Part shown: positions 9,815 to 17,244 of the stretch, piece by piece | Position numbering within the stretch: the stretch's first letter is position 1 | Layout of the letters: every line of letters begins with the position of its first letter | Source of the DNA: Streptomyces sp. 1331.2 | Lineage (GTDB): Bacteria; Actinomycetota; Actinomycetes; Streptomycetales; Streptomycetaceae | Direction: 5' to 3' | DNA length: 64,000 nt | Assembly (NCBI RefSeq): GCF_900199205.1 | Contig: NZ_OBMJ01000001.1 | Coordinates: 3,413,001 to 3,477,000 of the forward strand | Notes under the pieces: model-generated | Seen by the model: only the letters and a program-made list of their open reading frames with translations | Database searches by the model: none | What the model was told of the DNA's origin: nothing | Program-made: the position numbers and the translations under genes

Positions 9815-10126
9815 TCAGAACTTGGCGATGGCGCCGGCCTGGTCGTTCGCGTTGTCGAGGGTGGCGGCCAGCACCTCGCCGTTCTCGCCGACCGACAGCA
9901 TGGTGGCGTGGATCGTGCGGAGCAGGTCCGTCAGGTTCTTGGTGCCCTCGTCCACCTGCTTGTGGTACTGCTTGCCGATCTCGTCGTTGCCGCCGACGGT
10001 CAGGTTCATGTCGTTGATGTGCTTGGCCTCCAGGCTGATCTTGTCGACCATGTCCCTCAGCTCGAAGAACTCGGCGAAGCTCCGCTTGAGCATCGAGGTC
10101 TTCGCGGTGACGCCCTGGTCAGCCAC
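9815..10126 (-). CDS. Small WXG100-like T7SS protein, 103 aa
   Basis: A predicted all-helical protein of 103 residues, the size of WXG100/ESAT-6 family members, but with no clear W-x-G in the turn. A charged first helix (around SFAEFFELRDMVDKISLEAK) and a second helix rich in Thr/Leu/Ala suggest a helical hairpin. It starts with GTG 10126 behind a strong AGGAGG, and its first 8 bases overlap the 3' end of the YbaB-like gene, so the two are translationally coupled. It lies directly upstream of the giant effector gene, which suggests an export partner or chaperone of that protein. That role is inferred from position. Confidence 0.85.
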   Translation of the reverse strand: MADQGVTAKTSMLKRSFAEFFELRDMVDKISLEAKHINDMNLTVGGNDEIGKQYHKQVDEGTKNLTDLLRTIHATMLSVGENGEVLAATLDNANDQAGAIAKF

Positions 10127-10559
10127 GGAACTCCTCCTGGCGGTCGGCCTTCTTCTTCTGGTCCTCGGGCTGGTAGTCGGGCTTCATCGCCCAGAGCGGG
10201 GCCAGGATCTCGTCCAGCTCGGTGCCGCCCGTCATGTTGAGCCGCAGCGTCTCGCCGAGGCCGTCGAAGCGGCCGATCCGCTCGGCGACGTCCTCGCCGA
10301 CCTTCGCCCGGGCCTCGTTGAGGGTGTCGGTGAGCACCTTGGCGAGCTCGGCGGGGGCCATCTCGCGGTAGCCGTCGGTGTGGAAGGTCATCGAGACGAC
10401 CTGGCCCTGCGAGCCGACCTTGACGGTCACCAGCCGGTCCTTGGAGGTGACCGAGGCGGTGAGCTCGAACATCTCCTTCTGCAGTTCCTCGGCCCTGGCC
10501 AGCTCGGTCTGCATCTCCGCCATCGCCTGGGCGATCTGGTCGGCGAAGGGGTTGCTCAT
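10119..10559 (-). CDS. YbaB/EbfC family nucleoid-associated-type protein, 146 aa
   Basis: The first 110 residues fit the YbaB/EbfC fold: an N-terminal amphipathic helix (FADQIAQAMAEMQTELARAE), a beta segment containing VTVKVGSQGQVVSMTF, and a second helix. EbfC proteins bind DNA as tweezer-like dimers. Copies of the fold are known beside WXG-type toxin genes in actinobacteria, where their role is unclear. The C-terminal tail is Lys/Glu-rich (QKKKADRQEE). ATG 10559 follows AGGAAACGCAG. The 3' end overlaps the next gene by 8 bp, so it belongs to the secretion operon rather than to the housekeeping dnaX-recR-type YbaB locus. Confidence 0.85.
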   Translation of the reverse strand: MSNPFADQIAQAMAEMQTELARAEELQKEMFELTASVTSKDRLVTVKVGSQGQVVSMTFHTDGYREMAPAELAKVLTDTLNEARAKVGEDVAERIGRFDGLGETLRLNMTGGTELDEILAPLWAMKPDYQPEDQKKKADRQEEFRG

Positions 10560-10607
10560 CTGCGTTTCCTGTCTCTTCGTTCGCGTGGGTCGACGGCCCG
10601 GGCGCGG

Positions 10608-12668
10608 TCAGCGTCCGATGACGCCGTGCACGGCAGCGGTCTCGGTGCCCCAGACCTCTTCGTCCTCCGCCAGCCAGGTGGTGCGGCGGCGGTCCTTGTC
10701 GTTGGGGCCGCCCTGGCCGCCCATGCCGGCGCCGCCGGGCGGCATCATCGGCGGCATGCCGCCGGAGCTGGTGGCCGTCTGGCGGCCGGTCAGCAGGGAC
10801 TGCTCCTGGGCCGCGGCCCGGGCGGCCTTCTCGGCGGCGGCCCGCTCGGCATTGGCCTGGTCGACGGCGGCCTTCATGGCGTTCGGGTCGCCGTTGGAGG
10901 TCAGCGCCCGGTTGCTGAGGCCACCGCCCATCCCGGTGATCATCGGGCCGCCGCCGGGGGCCAGCAGGCCCCCCGCGCCCTCGCCGGACGAGCCTCCGAG
11001 GCCCATCGTGTTGTAGGAGAAGCCGCCGGCACCGAAGTGGCTCGGCGTCAGCAGGTCGTCCCCGCCGCCGCTGTCGCCCCCGGTGAACCGGTCGGCCAGC
11101 AGCTGCCGGTACTGGGAGACGGTGTTGCCCTTCTCGTCGCGCAGGGTGCCGTCCGGACCGATGGTGTAGTTCGGACCGGCCACCATGGGGTTGCCGTTGG
11201 CGTCGAGGACGGGCTTGCCGTTCTCGTCGACGATCCGGCCGTCCTTGGTGATCACGGAGCCGGGCGGCACGGTGGTCGGGCGGCCGGAGCCGGTGCCCCC
11301 GGGGAAGAGGTCGTTCAGCCCGCCGCTGCCGAGGCCGGGGTTGCCGATCAGGTCGAGCCCGGTGTTCCCGGTGGTCCCGCTGTGGTTGCCGGAGCCGCCC
11401 GATCCGCTCCCGCCGCCGGTCAGGTCCAGCTTGCCCTTGCCGCCGGTGCCGTTCCCGTCCAGGCCGAGGTTCTTGAGGTCCGGGCCGCCGCCCAGGCTCT
11501 TGTTCTGGGGGCCGCCACCGCCGCCACCACCCATGCCCAGGTTGTCGATCTTCGGGTCCGGGACCTTCTCGTCCTTCTTGTTCGGGTCGTCCTTGCCGCC
11601 CGGCCCGTCCGTCGTGGGGTCCTTGGCCTTCGGCATGATCAGCGGGAAGGGATCCAGCGGGGTGGCCGCTCCCGCGGCGATCCCGTAGGCCGTCCCGACG
11701 GAGGTGAGCGCCGTCTCGGCGGCCTTGTCCAGGACGTCGGCGACGTGCTGGAGCCAGATCTCCCGCCCCCGCTTCTCCACCGCCTTCCAGAAGTCCGTCG
11801 TCTTCGGGTCTCCGAAGGTCGCGTTCTTCAGGGTGAACTTGAGGTCGTACGTGCCGGAGGTGGTGTCGCCGAGCGATCCGATCTTGTCGGGCCGCGACGT
11901 GTTGAACGAGACGTCCTTGGCCTCCTCCTTCACGTCCAGCGTGGCGCCCTTGAGCCCCTCCATGAGCGCGGCGGTCACGCAGTTCGTCGGCCAGGCCAGC
12001 GTCGAGTTGAACCACGCCTCCCAGGCGGTGTTCAGCGTCTCGAAGGCCGTGTTGAGCGCGTCACGACAGGACAGCAGGTACGAACCCACCCCGCCCTGGG
12101 TGATGTTGCGGTTGTCGGCGTCGAGTTCGTTGCGCAGCGCCATCAGCACTGCGCGGAAGGCCCCGGCCGCACTGCCCTGCCAGTCGCTGTCCTTCTTGGC
12201 GACCGTGTTCGCGAACCCCTCGACCTCCTTGATCCAGCCGTCGAGCAGGATCATGACGTCCAGGAGCAGGTTGGCCAGCTTCTCGAACTGGGGGACGTCG
12301 AGCCGGTCGTTGGTCCTCGGCAAGGCCTTGTACAGGCGTTTGAAGGGCTCCGTGCTCCCCGTGAACGCGGCGAGTTTGCCGCCCGCGCCGTCGAGGTTGG
12401 GGTAGAGGATGTGGCAACCGACCACGTAGCTGGCGTTGTAGACGGTCCCGGCCGGAACCTTGTACTGGAAGTACCAGGCGACCCAGGAGTCGAGGTGCAC
12501 CCCGGTGTCCTTGCCGTCCGGCGTCTGCCAGCCGCTGACGTCGTCGGCGTACGTGTTGCTGGTGTCGATCCACGGCTTGTCGTCCTTGAACACGTCCTGC
12601 GCGCTGGTCGACTTGCCGTCGCTCGTCGAGCCGAGGAACGTGATCGCTTCATCCCATGTGTGCCCCAT
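10608..12668 (-). CDS. T7SS-associated large Gly-rich substrate-like protein, 686 aa
   Basis: The N-terminal 350 residues are mainly helical and include a W-x-G turn (SDWQGSAAGAF), as in WXG/AAWKG-type exported proteins of Streptomyces. Residues 350-680 are a Gly/Asn/Pro-rich low-complexity region (GGGGGGGPQNKSLGGGPD and similar), with an Ala-rich helix near residue 610. The C-terminus ends in a Trp/acidic block (TTWLAEDEEVWG) typical of streptomycete T7SS-linked proteins. No enzyme motif was seen. By size, composition and position it is most likely a secreted or surface component of the ESX system, functionally comparable to PPE/EspB-type substrates; that comparison is inference. ATG 12668 follows GAAGAAGGG. 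Confidence 0.8.
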   Translation of the reverse strand: MGHTWDEAITFLGSTSDGKSTSAQDVFKDDKPWIDTSNTYADDVSGWQTPDGKDTGVHLDSWVAWYFQYKVPAGTVYNASYVVGCHILYPNLDGAGGKLAAFTGSTEPFKRLYKALPRTNDRLDVPQFEKLANLLLDVMILLDGWIKEVEGFANTVAKKDSDWQGSAAGAFRAVLMALRNELDADNRNITQGGVGSYLLSCRDALNTAFETLNTAWEAWFNSTLAWPTNCVTAALMEGLKGATLDVKEEAKDVSFNTSRPDKIGSLGDTTSGTYDLKFTLKNATFGDPKTTDFWKAVEKRGREIWLQHVADVLDKAAETALTSVGTAYGIAAGAATPLDPFPLIMPKAKDPTTDGPGGKDDPNKKDEKVPDPKIDNLGMGGGGGGGPQNKSLGGGPDLKNLGLDGNGTGGKGKLDLTGGGSGSGGSGNHSGTTGNTGLDLIGNPGLGSGGLNDLFPGGTGSGRPTTVPPGSVITKDGRIVDENGKPVLDANGNPMVAGPNYTIGPDGTLRDEKGNTVSQYRQLLADRFTGGDSGGGDDLLTPSHFGAGGFSYNTMGLGGSSGEGAGGLLAPGGGPMITGMGGGLSNRALTSNGDPNAMKAAVDQANAERAAAEKAARAAAQEQSLLTGRQTATSSGGMPPMMPPGGAGMGGQGGPNDKDRRRTTWLAEDEEVWGTETAAVHGVIGR

Positions 12669-12767
12669 GACGGACCCTTCTTCGGCCGGGCGCGACCGGA
12701 CGTGAGGCGGGGCCGGCCCGTGGCCGGACCGGCTCCGCGGTGGTGACGACGGCTCACCGGCGAACCG

Positions 12768-13193
12768 TCAGGGCTTGCTGCCGGCCCCCGGGTTCAGGGT
12801 CCGTTCGGCGAGCCGCATGAACTGCGCGTAGTCCAGGGCCTCGTCCTTCGCGTTGTTCAGGTAGAGGTCCGCCATGCGCAGGTCGGTGGTGAGCGTGTTC
12901 AGCTGCTTGACGAAGGTGCCCAGGAGGCCGTCGATCGACTTGCAGTAGGCCTTGATCGCATCGGCCAGGTCGCTGGGGCTGTTGAAGGTCCCGGCGTTGT
13001 TGCCCGCGAGGAAGGGGATCGCACCCGTACCGAGCGATCTGAACTGCGCCACCTTCTCGTTGGTCTTGATCTCGCTGACCAGGGCGTCGATCTTCGCGGT
13101 GAACTCGGTCAGGGAGTTGTCGGTGACCTTGAAGTCACCGCCGTTCCCGCCGTCGCCCTGGTTGCCGTCGCCGCCCTCGCCCGTCGTCCCCAC
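12768..13193 (-). CDS. T7SS-locus helical protein, 141 aa
   Basis: A Gly/Asn/Asp-rich N-terminal tail (residues 1-22) precedes a helical domain of about 110 residues ending in AERTLNPGAGSKP. No W-x-G motif and no known enzyme signature are visible. The gene starts with GTG 13193, five bases after the stop of the upstream WXG100-like gene, and is followed by the 686-residue gene. This tight packing makes it part of the secretion operon, possibly a substrate or chaperone. The family was not recognised. Confidence 0.75.
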   Translation of the reverse strand: MGTTGEGGDGNQGDGGNGGDFKVTDNSLTEFTAKIDALVSEIKTNEKVAQFRSLGTGAIPFLAGNNAGTFNSPSDLADAIKAYCKSIDGLLGTFVKQLNTLTTDLRMADLYLNNAKDEALDYAQFMRLAERTLNPGAGSKP

Positions 13194-13198
13194 GGCGG

Positions 13199-13501
13199 TC
13201 AGCCCTGCACGTGGTCGAAGTGGGTGCTGGCCCGCATGTCCGCGTCCTTGATGACGTTGCGGATCTCGGTGAGGGCCTGGTGGGCCGCCGTGATCTTCTG
13301 GGTCATCTGGCCGTCGGCGTTGTGGAGCGTGGTCGCGAGCTGGCCGGCGGCCACCGCGTAGTCACCCTGCAGCTCGTGGTTGATCTTGCTGTTGAGGTAG
13401 TCCTGCAGCGAGGTCATCGCCTCGTGCATCGTCTTGGAGTGCGCTTCGAGGTCGGTGATGGCACTGTCGATGCCCGCGTAGTGGAGCGACATGCTGCCCA
13501 T
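13199..13501 (-). CDS. WXG100-like (ESAT-6 superfamily) protein, 100 aa
   Basis: A 100-residue helical-hairpin protein. The first helix (DLEAHSKTMHEAMTSLQDYL) and second helix (AGQLATTLHNADGQMTQKIT) flank the turn HELQGDYAVA, where W-x-G is replaced by L-Q-G. The length, absence of a signal peptide and neighbouring paralogue at 13560-13904 fit an EsxA/EsxB-type pair of T7SS substrates. ATG 13501 lies seven bases after AAGGGA; a second in-frame ATG at 13492 is possible. Confidence 0.85.
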   Translation of the reverse strand: MGSMSLHYAGIDSAITDLEAHSKTMHEAMTSLQDYLNSKINHELQGDYAVAAGQLATTLHNADGQMTQKITAAHQALTEIRNVIKDADMRASTHFDHVQG

Positions 13502-13559
13502 GGTGCGTCCCTTCGGGTTCCGGGAGGAGTGTGTCGGTGCGGAGGCGGGGCGCCGGCCG

Positions 13560-13904
13560 CTACTTGGGGTTGAGGACGTCCTCGACGTGCTGGCCGGGGC
13601 CGCCGCCCAGGGCGCCCAGGGCGAGGTTGTTGGTGTGGTCGTCGGCCGAGTTGAAGATGGTGCCGCTGTCGCCGAGCTTCCCGTGGAAGGCCTCGTAGTC
13701 CCGCTTGACCAGCGCGTACTGCTCCAGCCAGTCGCGGATCTGGTTCTGGAAGGTGGTGCTGGCCGCGCCGGAGAAGCTGTCCCGGACGGCCGTGTTGATG
13801 TCCTCGATGTACGCCGCGGTCTGCGTCATCTGGGTGTACCGCGACTCGACTTGGGTCCTGATGTCGGCCAGGACCTTCTGGTCGATCGTCGTCTGCTGGG
13901 TCAC
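13560..13904 (-). CDS. WXG100-family protein, 114 aa
   Basis: A small helical-hairpin protein whose turn reads DSFSGAASTTF, an F-S-G variant of W-x-G. The second helix carries the amphipathic stretch TFQNQIRDWLEQYALVKRDY. A Gly/Asn tail (LGALGGGPGQ) extends beyond the hairpin. GTG 13904 follows GGAGGAGG nine bases upstream, a very strong site consistent with high expression of a secretion substrate. It forms a likely partner pair with the gene at 13199-13501. Confidence 0.85.
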   Translation of the reverse strand: MTQQTTIDQKVLADIRTQVESRYTQMTQTAAYIEDINTAVRDSFSGAASTTFQNQIRDWLEQYALVKRDYEAFHGKLGDSGTIFNSADDHTNNLALGALGGGPGQHVEDVLNPK

Positions 13905-13925
13905 CGTCAGTACCTCCTCCGGTAG

Positions 13926-13948
13926 CGCCGGCCGGGGCCCGGCCGGCG
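13926..13948. repeat. GC-rich perfect inverted repeat between eccB and the WXG100 genes
   Basis: Two 11-base complementary arms (13926-13936 and 13938-13948) flank one base. The element lies in the 142-bp gap between eccB and the first WXG100-like gene, both read leftward. It could act as an mRNA processing/stabilising hairpin or an attenuator that sets different levels for the substrates and the membrane components. No T-tract follows. Confidence 0.5.
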
Positions 13949-14046
13949 GGGTGTGCCGCGGGCCGACGGAGTCGGCCCCTCAGGTGGAACGGGCGTGCCC
14001 GATGGGGCGGTTCAGCCCGCGGTGTCCCGCCCGGGCGGGTGCCGGG

Positions 14047-15531
14047 TCAGCGGGCGCAGCGGCCCTCGGCGGCGGCCTGCGGCTGGACGACGCCGCCCGC
14101 GAGCGGGGCCGGGTCGAGGCTGGGTCCGGTGGGCAGCAGCGAGAGCAGCCGCCCGGGCACCGCGGCCGGGGCGGTCTTGCCGTAGCCCAGCCGGTCGGCG
14201 ACCGCGGCGGAGGCCAGCGGGTACTTCACCCCGGTGTCGGTGACCAGGTAGAGGGTGGTGCCGAAGCCGCCGCCGGACAGCGCCCGCACCAGGGCGCCGC
14301 CGCCGGGGCGGACGGCGATCCGGTCCGCCGGGGTGCAGGCGGGGATGACGCCGGGCTGCAGGGTCGGCGGCAGGCCGAGCACGGAGGTGGTGTCCGGGAC
14401 GACGACGTCGAGTTCGCCGCCGTCGGAGCCGGAGCGCAGCGCCGCGCAGAGCGCCTGCTCGCCCTTGGGCGCGAGCAGGGCCGGCACCCGGGCGGGCAGG
14501 CCGGCCTGGCTGAAGGCGGCCGCGGCTGCGGCGGGCGCGGAGTGCGCGGCGAGGTCGGCGGCGCCGACCGGGGCGGGCTCCACCCGGCCGCCCCCGTACG
14601 CCTCCTGCTGGGTGTGCGGATCCCCTTGGAGCAGCGCGAGTTGGGTGGCGGTGACGGGGACGAGGCCCGCGTCGGCGAGCAGGTAGCGCTCCTCGCCGGT
14701 GCCGGTGAACAGCTGGCCGATCCGGGTCGGGCTCCCGCTCAGCGTGGGCCCCGGCTGCCCGCGTCCGGGCACCTCGGGGCTGCGCAGGTCCGGTCCGGCG
14801 GGGAAGGCCGCGAGGAAGGCGGCGGGGACGGGCACGGGCGTGGCGGCGGTGTAGCCGAGGGCGCGCACGGCGCCGCCCGCGGTGTCCACCGCGAAGCGGC
14901 GGCCGTGCCAGAGCAGGCTGGTGGCGCCGTCGGGCGTGCCGACCAGGACGGCCTGGTCCCCGGCGGCGCGGCCGCCCGGGCGGGTGCCGACGGCGACCGA
15001 CAGCTGCGGGGGCCTGCGGGCGGCGCCCGAACCGGCCGCCGCGCCCGAACCCGCTGCGGCGCCCGCGGTCTGGACGGTGCAGACCAGCCAGTCGGCGGCG
15101 CCGACGGCGGCCGGGCCGGGCAGCCCGTCCGGGGCGCCGACGATGCCGATCGGGGTGCCGCGCGCGGTGCCGTCCAGCGAGCGGGCGGAGACCTGGTCGA
15201 CCTTCAGCTGGTCCCCGGCGAGCAGCTTGGCGCTGGCCTCGTTGAGCACCGGGTGGAGCAGACCGTCGGCGAAGACGTACCGGGCGCCGCTCTCCTTGAC
15301 CACGACCAGGGTGCCGGGCTTCTGCCAGCCCGTCGCGCCACCGGGCTTGATCAGGCCGTAGACGCCGGCGCCGGCGCCGATCAGCAGGGCGACGGCCAGG
15401 CCGAGCACGGCGCCCCGGTTGGTACGGCCGACGGGCGTGTCGGGGGCGTCCGGCTCGGCGCGCAGGATGCCCGCGGCGACCCGGCTCATCACGAACAGGT
15501 GGGCCTGGACCTGGTCGCGTCGGGACTGCAT
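14047..15531 (-). CDS. eccB: Type VII secretion protein EccB
   Basis: The N-terminus (QSRRDQVQAHLFVMSR) is the characteristic EccB cytoplasmic start. It is followed by one transmembrane segment at about residues 38-60 (GAVLGLAVALLIGAGAGVYG) and a large extracytoplasmic domain with repeated LGL/YxVxD-type beta segments, as in the EccB core. The length, 494 residues, is normal. EccB spans the membrane once and projects from the ESX translocon. ATG 15531 follows GAGGAGGA, and the gene lies 49 bp after eccD in the same direction. Confidence 0.95.
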   Translation of the reverse strand: MQSRRDQVQAHLFVMSRVAAGILRAEPDAPDTPVGRTNRGAVLGLAVALLIGAGAGVYGLIKPGGATGWQKPGTLVVVKESGARYVFADGLLHPVLNEASAKLLAGDQLKVDQVSARSLDGTARGTPIGIVGAPDGLPGPAAVGAADWLVCTVQTAGAAAGSGAAAGSGAARRPPQLSVAVGTRPGGRAAGDQAVLVGTPDGATSLLWHGRRFAVDTAGGAVRALGYTAATPVPVPAAFLAAFPAGPDLRSPEVPGRGQPGPTLSGSPTRIGQLFTGTGEERYLLADAGLVPVTATQLALLQGDPHTQQEAYGGGRVEPAPVGAADLAAHSAPAAAAAAFSQAGLPARVPALLAPKGEQALCAALRSGSDGGELDVVVPDTTSVLGLPPTLQPGVIPACTPADRIAVRPGGGALVRALSGGGFGTTLYLVTDTGVKYPLASAAVADRLGYGKTAPAAVPGRLLSLLPTGPSLDPAPLAGGVVQPQAAAEGRCAR

Positions 15532-15580
15532 GGCGGTGGTCCTCCTCGGAGCGACGGGGACGGGGGAGCGGTCGGGCGGT

Positions 15581-16954
15581 TCAGCCCGCCAGGCCGCGCA
15601 TCATCCGGTAGAAGCCGAGCACCTGGAGCGCGAACGGCAGCAGGGCGAGCGCGGCGAGCGAGTGCAGCAGGTCCCCGGCCCGGCCCCAGTACGGCAGCAG
15701 CCGGCGGCCCGGCACCGCCCAGGCGGCGACGGCCAGCCCGGCGGCGACGACCACCAGGACGGCGAACAGCGCGAAGCGGCCGGACGGTTCGGCGTCCTGC
15801 CCGGTGCGCCAGGCCAGCAGGGCGAGGCCCAGCGCGCCCGGCAGCAGCAGGGCCAGCCGCTGGCGGACGCCGCCGATGTCCCGGGCGTGCAGCAGGAGCA
15901 GCAGTGACAGGTCGGCGGACATCGCGGTGGCGCCCCAGCCGCCGTCCCGGGCGGTGGCCAGCAGGGCGAGGGCGCCCGCGCACACCGCGCCGACGGCGAC
16001 GAAGAACCCGGCCAGGTAACTGTCTGCGACGAGGCTGCGGGCGAACACGTCCTCGGCCGGGAACGGCTCGATCTCCTCCTGGAGTTCGTCCGCGTTGCGG
16101 GGCAGCGCGGGCAGCCGCAGCCCACCCAGCTTGAAGGCCAGACCGGGCACGAAGGCGCCGAACAGCACGGCCGCGGCGGCGATCACCGCGGCCGAGTGGG
16201 TGGTCGGCACCCCGTACGCGGCGAGCGCGCCCGAGCCGAGGGCGAGGACGGCCGCCACCGCCAGCCCGGCGAAGAACGGGCCGGCGCCGATCACGGCCAG
16301 CGCCAGCACGGTCGCCCCGACCGCCGCCGAACCGCCCGCCAGCAGCCGGGCCGGGCCGGTGACTCCGGGCAGCAGGGCGGCCGCCGCGGCCGCGTAGGCC
16401 ACCCCGGCGGCGCCCAGCGCGATCCCGGCCGGCGGATCGGCGACCAGCCTGGTCACCGCGCCCCCGGCCCCGAGCAGCAGCACCGCGACCACGGCCGCCG
16501 CGGCGCAGCGCGGGCCGTCCGGCCCGGGCAGGGCGAGCAGCAGCAGGCCGCCGGCCAGCGCCACCAGGGCGAGGGCCAGGGCGAGGTGGTGGGTGACGGC
16601 GGGCCGCCAGGAGTCGCCGCGGGCGGTGGTTCCGGCCCGGACGCCGTCCACCAGGTCGTCGAAGTGGACCTCGGGCAGCGCCTCCTGCCCCGGCCGCAGG
16701 AACAGCTCCTCGCCGTCGCGCAGGCCCAGGCCCTCCAGGGTGCGTTCCTCGTCCAGGGGCGGGCCGCCGACCCGCTGGAGGACCCAGCCGGAGTGCTCGG
16801 TGCCGCTCTCCTCGACGGCGGCGCCGGCGTAGTCGAGGACGGCGCCCAGCAGGTCGGCCAGCACGACGTCGCCGGGGAGGGCGAGTTCGAACGCGGTCTC
16901 GGGGGCGCGGAACCGCAGCCGGACCAGCCCTGACGCCACCGTGGTACCGCTCAC
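15581..16954 (-). CDS. eccD: Type VII secretion integral membrane protein EccD
   Basis: The first 95 residues form a ubiquitin-like YukD-type domain (SGLVRLRFRAPETAF through GEELFLRPGQ), and the remainder is a run of about eleven hydrophobic helices, the classic EccD layout. EccD forms the membrane pore region of the ESX complex. I chose GTG 16954, giving 457 residues, because GGAGGGG lies eight bases upstream and the ubiquitin fold begins right after; a longer frame up to 17191 adds only low-complexity sequence. It diverges from eccC. Confidence 0.93.
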   Translation of the reverse strand: MSGTTVASGLVRLRFRAPETAFELALPGDVVLADLLGAVLDYAGAAVEESGTEHSGWVLQRVGGPPLDEERTLEGLGLRDGEELFLRPGQEALPEVHFDDLVDGVRAGTTARGDSWRPAVTHHLALALALVALAGGLLLLALPGPDGPRCAAAAVVAVLLLGAGGAVTRLVADPPAGIALGAAGVAYAAAAAALLPGVTGPARLLAGGSAAVGATVLALAVIGAGPFFAGLAVAAVLALGSGALAAYGVPTTHSAAVIAAAAVLFGAFVPGLAFKLGGLRLPALPRNADELQEEIEPFPAEDVFARSLVADSYLAGFFVAVGAVCAGALALLATARDGGWGATAMSADLSLLLLLHARDIGGVRQRLALLLPGALGLALLAWRTGQDAEPSGRFALFAVLVVVAAGLAVAAWAVPGRRLLPYWGRAGDLLHSLAALALLPFALQVLGFYRMMRGLAG

Positions 16955-17021
16955 CTGTCGCGCCCCTCCGCTGCGGCCGGACTGCCCGGTCTCCCCTTCC
17001 AGCAACGGGCGCCCCCGTACG

Positions 17022-17125
17022 GGCGGTTCACCGGACCTGCCGGACACCGCCCGTACCGCCCCCGGTGAACCCGCGGGTCCCGCCCGTACCGCCCCCGCCT
17101 GCACCCGCCCCTGGTGAACCCGCGG
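17022..17125. promoter_or_regulatory. Repeat-rich divergent promoter region between eccD and eccC
   Basis: The roughly 290-bp divergent intergenic region contains a 13-base box GGTGAACCCGCGG twice (17064-17076 and 17113-17125), an inverted copy of its core (GTTCACC, 17026-17032), and GCCCGTACCGCCCCCG twice, 33 bp apart (17049-17064 and 17082-17097). Such spaced repeats between the two arms of the secretion locus suggest binding of a shared regulator. No recognisable -10/-35 pair stands out. The assignment is inference. Confidence 0.4.
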
Positions 17126-17244
17126 ACCCCCGCCGGCCGTACGTCCGGGTGCGACGCGGGCCCGGGCCGCCGGGCGCACCGCCTCCGGCAACCGGCCCGC
17201 ACCGCCACCGGCGACCCCGCCGGCGCCGCGAGAGGAGAAGCCCG

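Noticed and set aside
103..10017. Very long rightward open frames (about 1,029 and 2,257 codons) opposite the giant effector gene
   Set aside because: They have Arg/Gly/Val/His-rich low-complexity translations, no domains and no ribosome sites, and are the antisense of a gene with clear motifs. Open antisense frames are expected from the GC3 bias.
17065..17244. N-terminal extension of EccC
   Set aside because: Proline repeat with no ribosome site; TTG 17245 has GAGGAGA and matches the family start.
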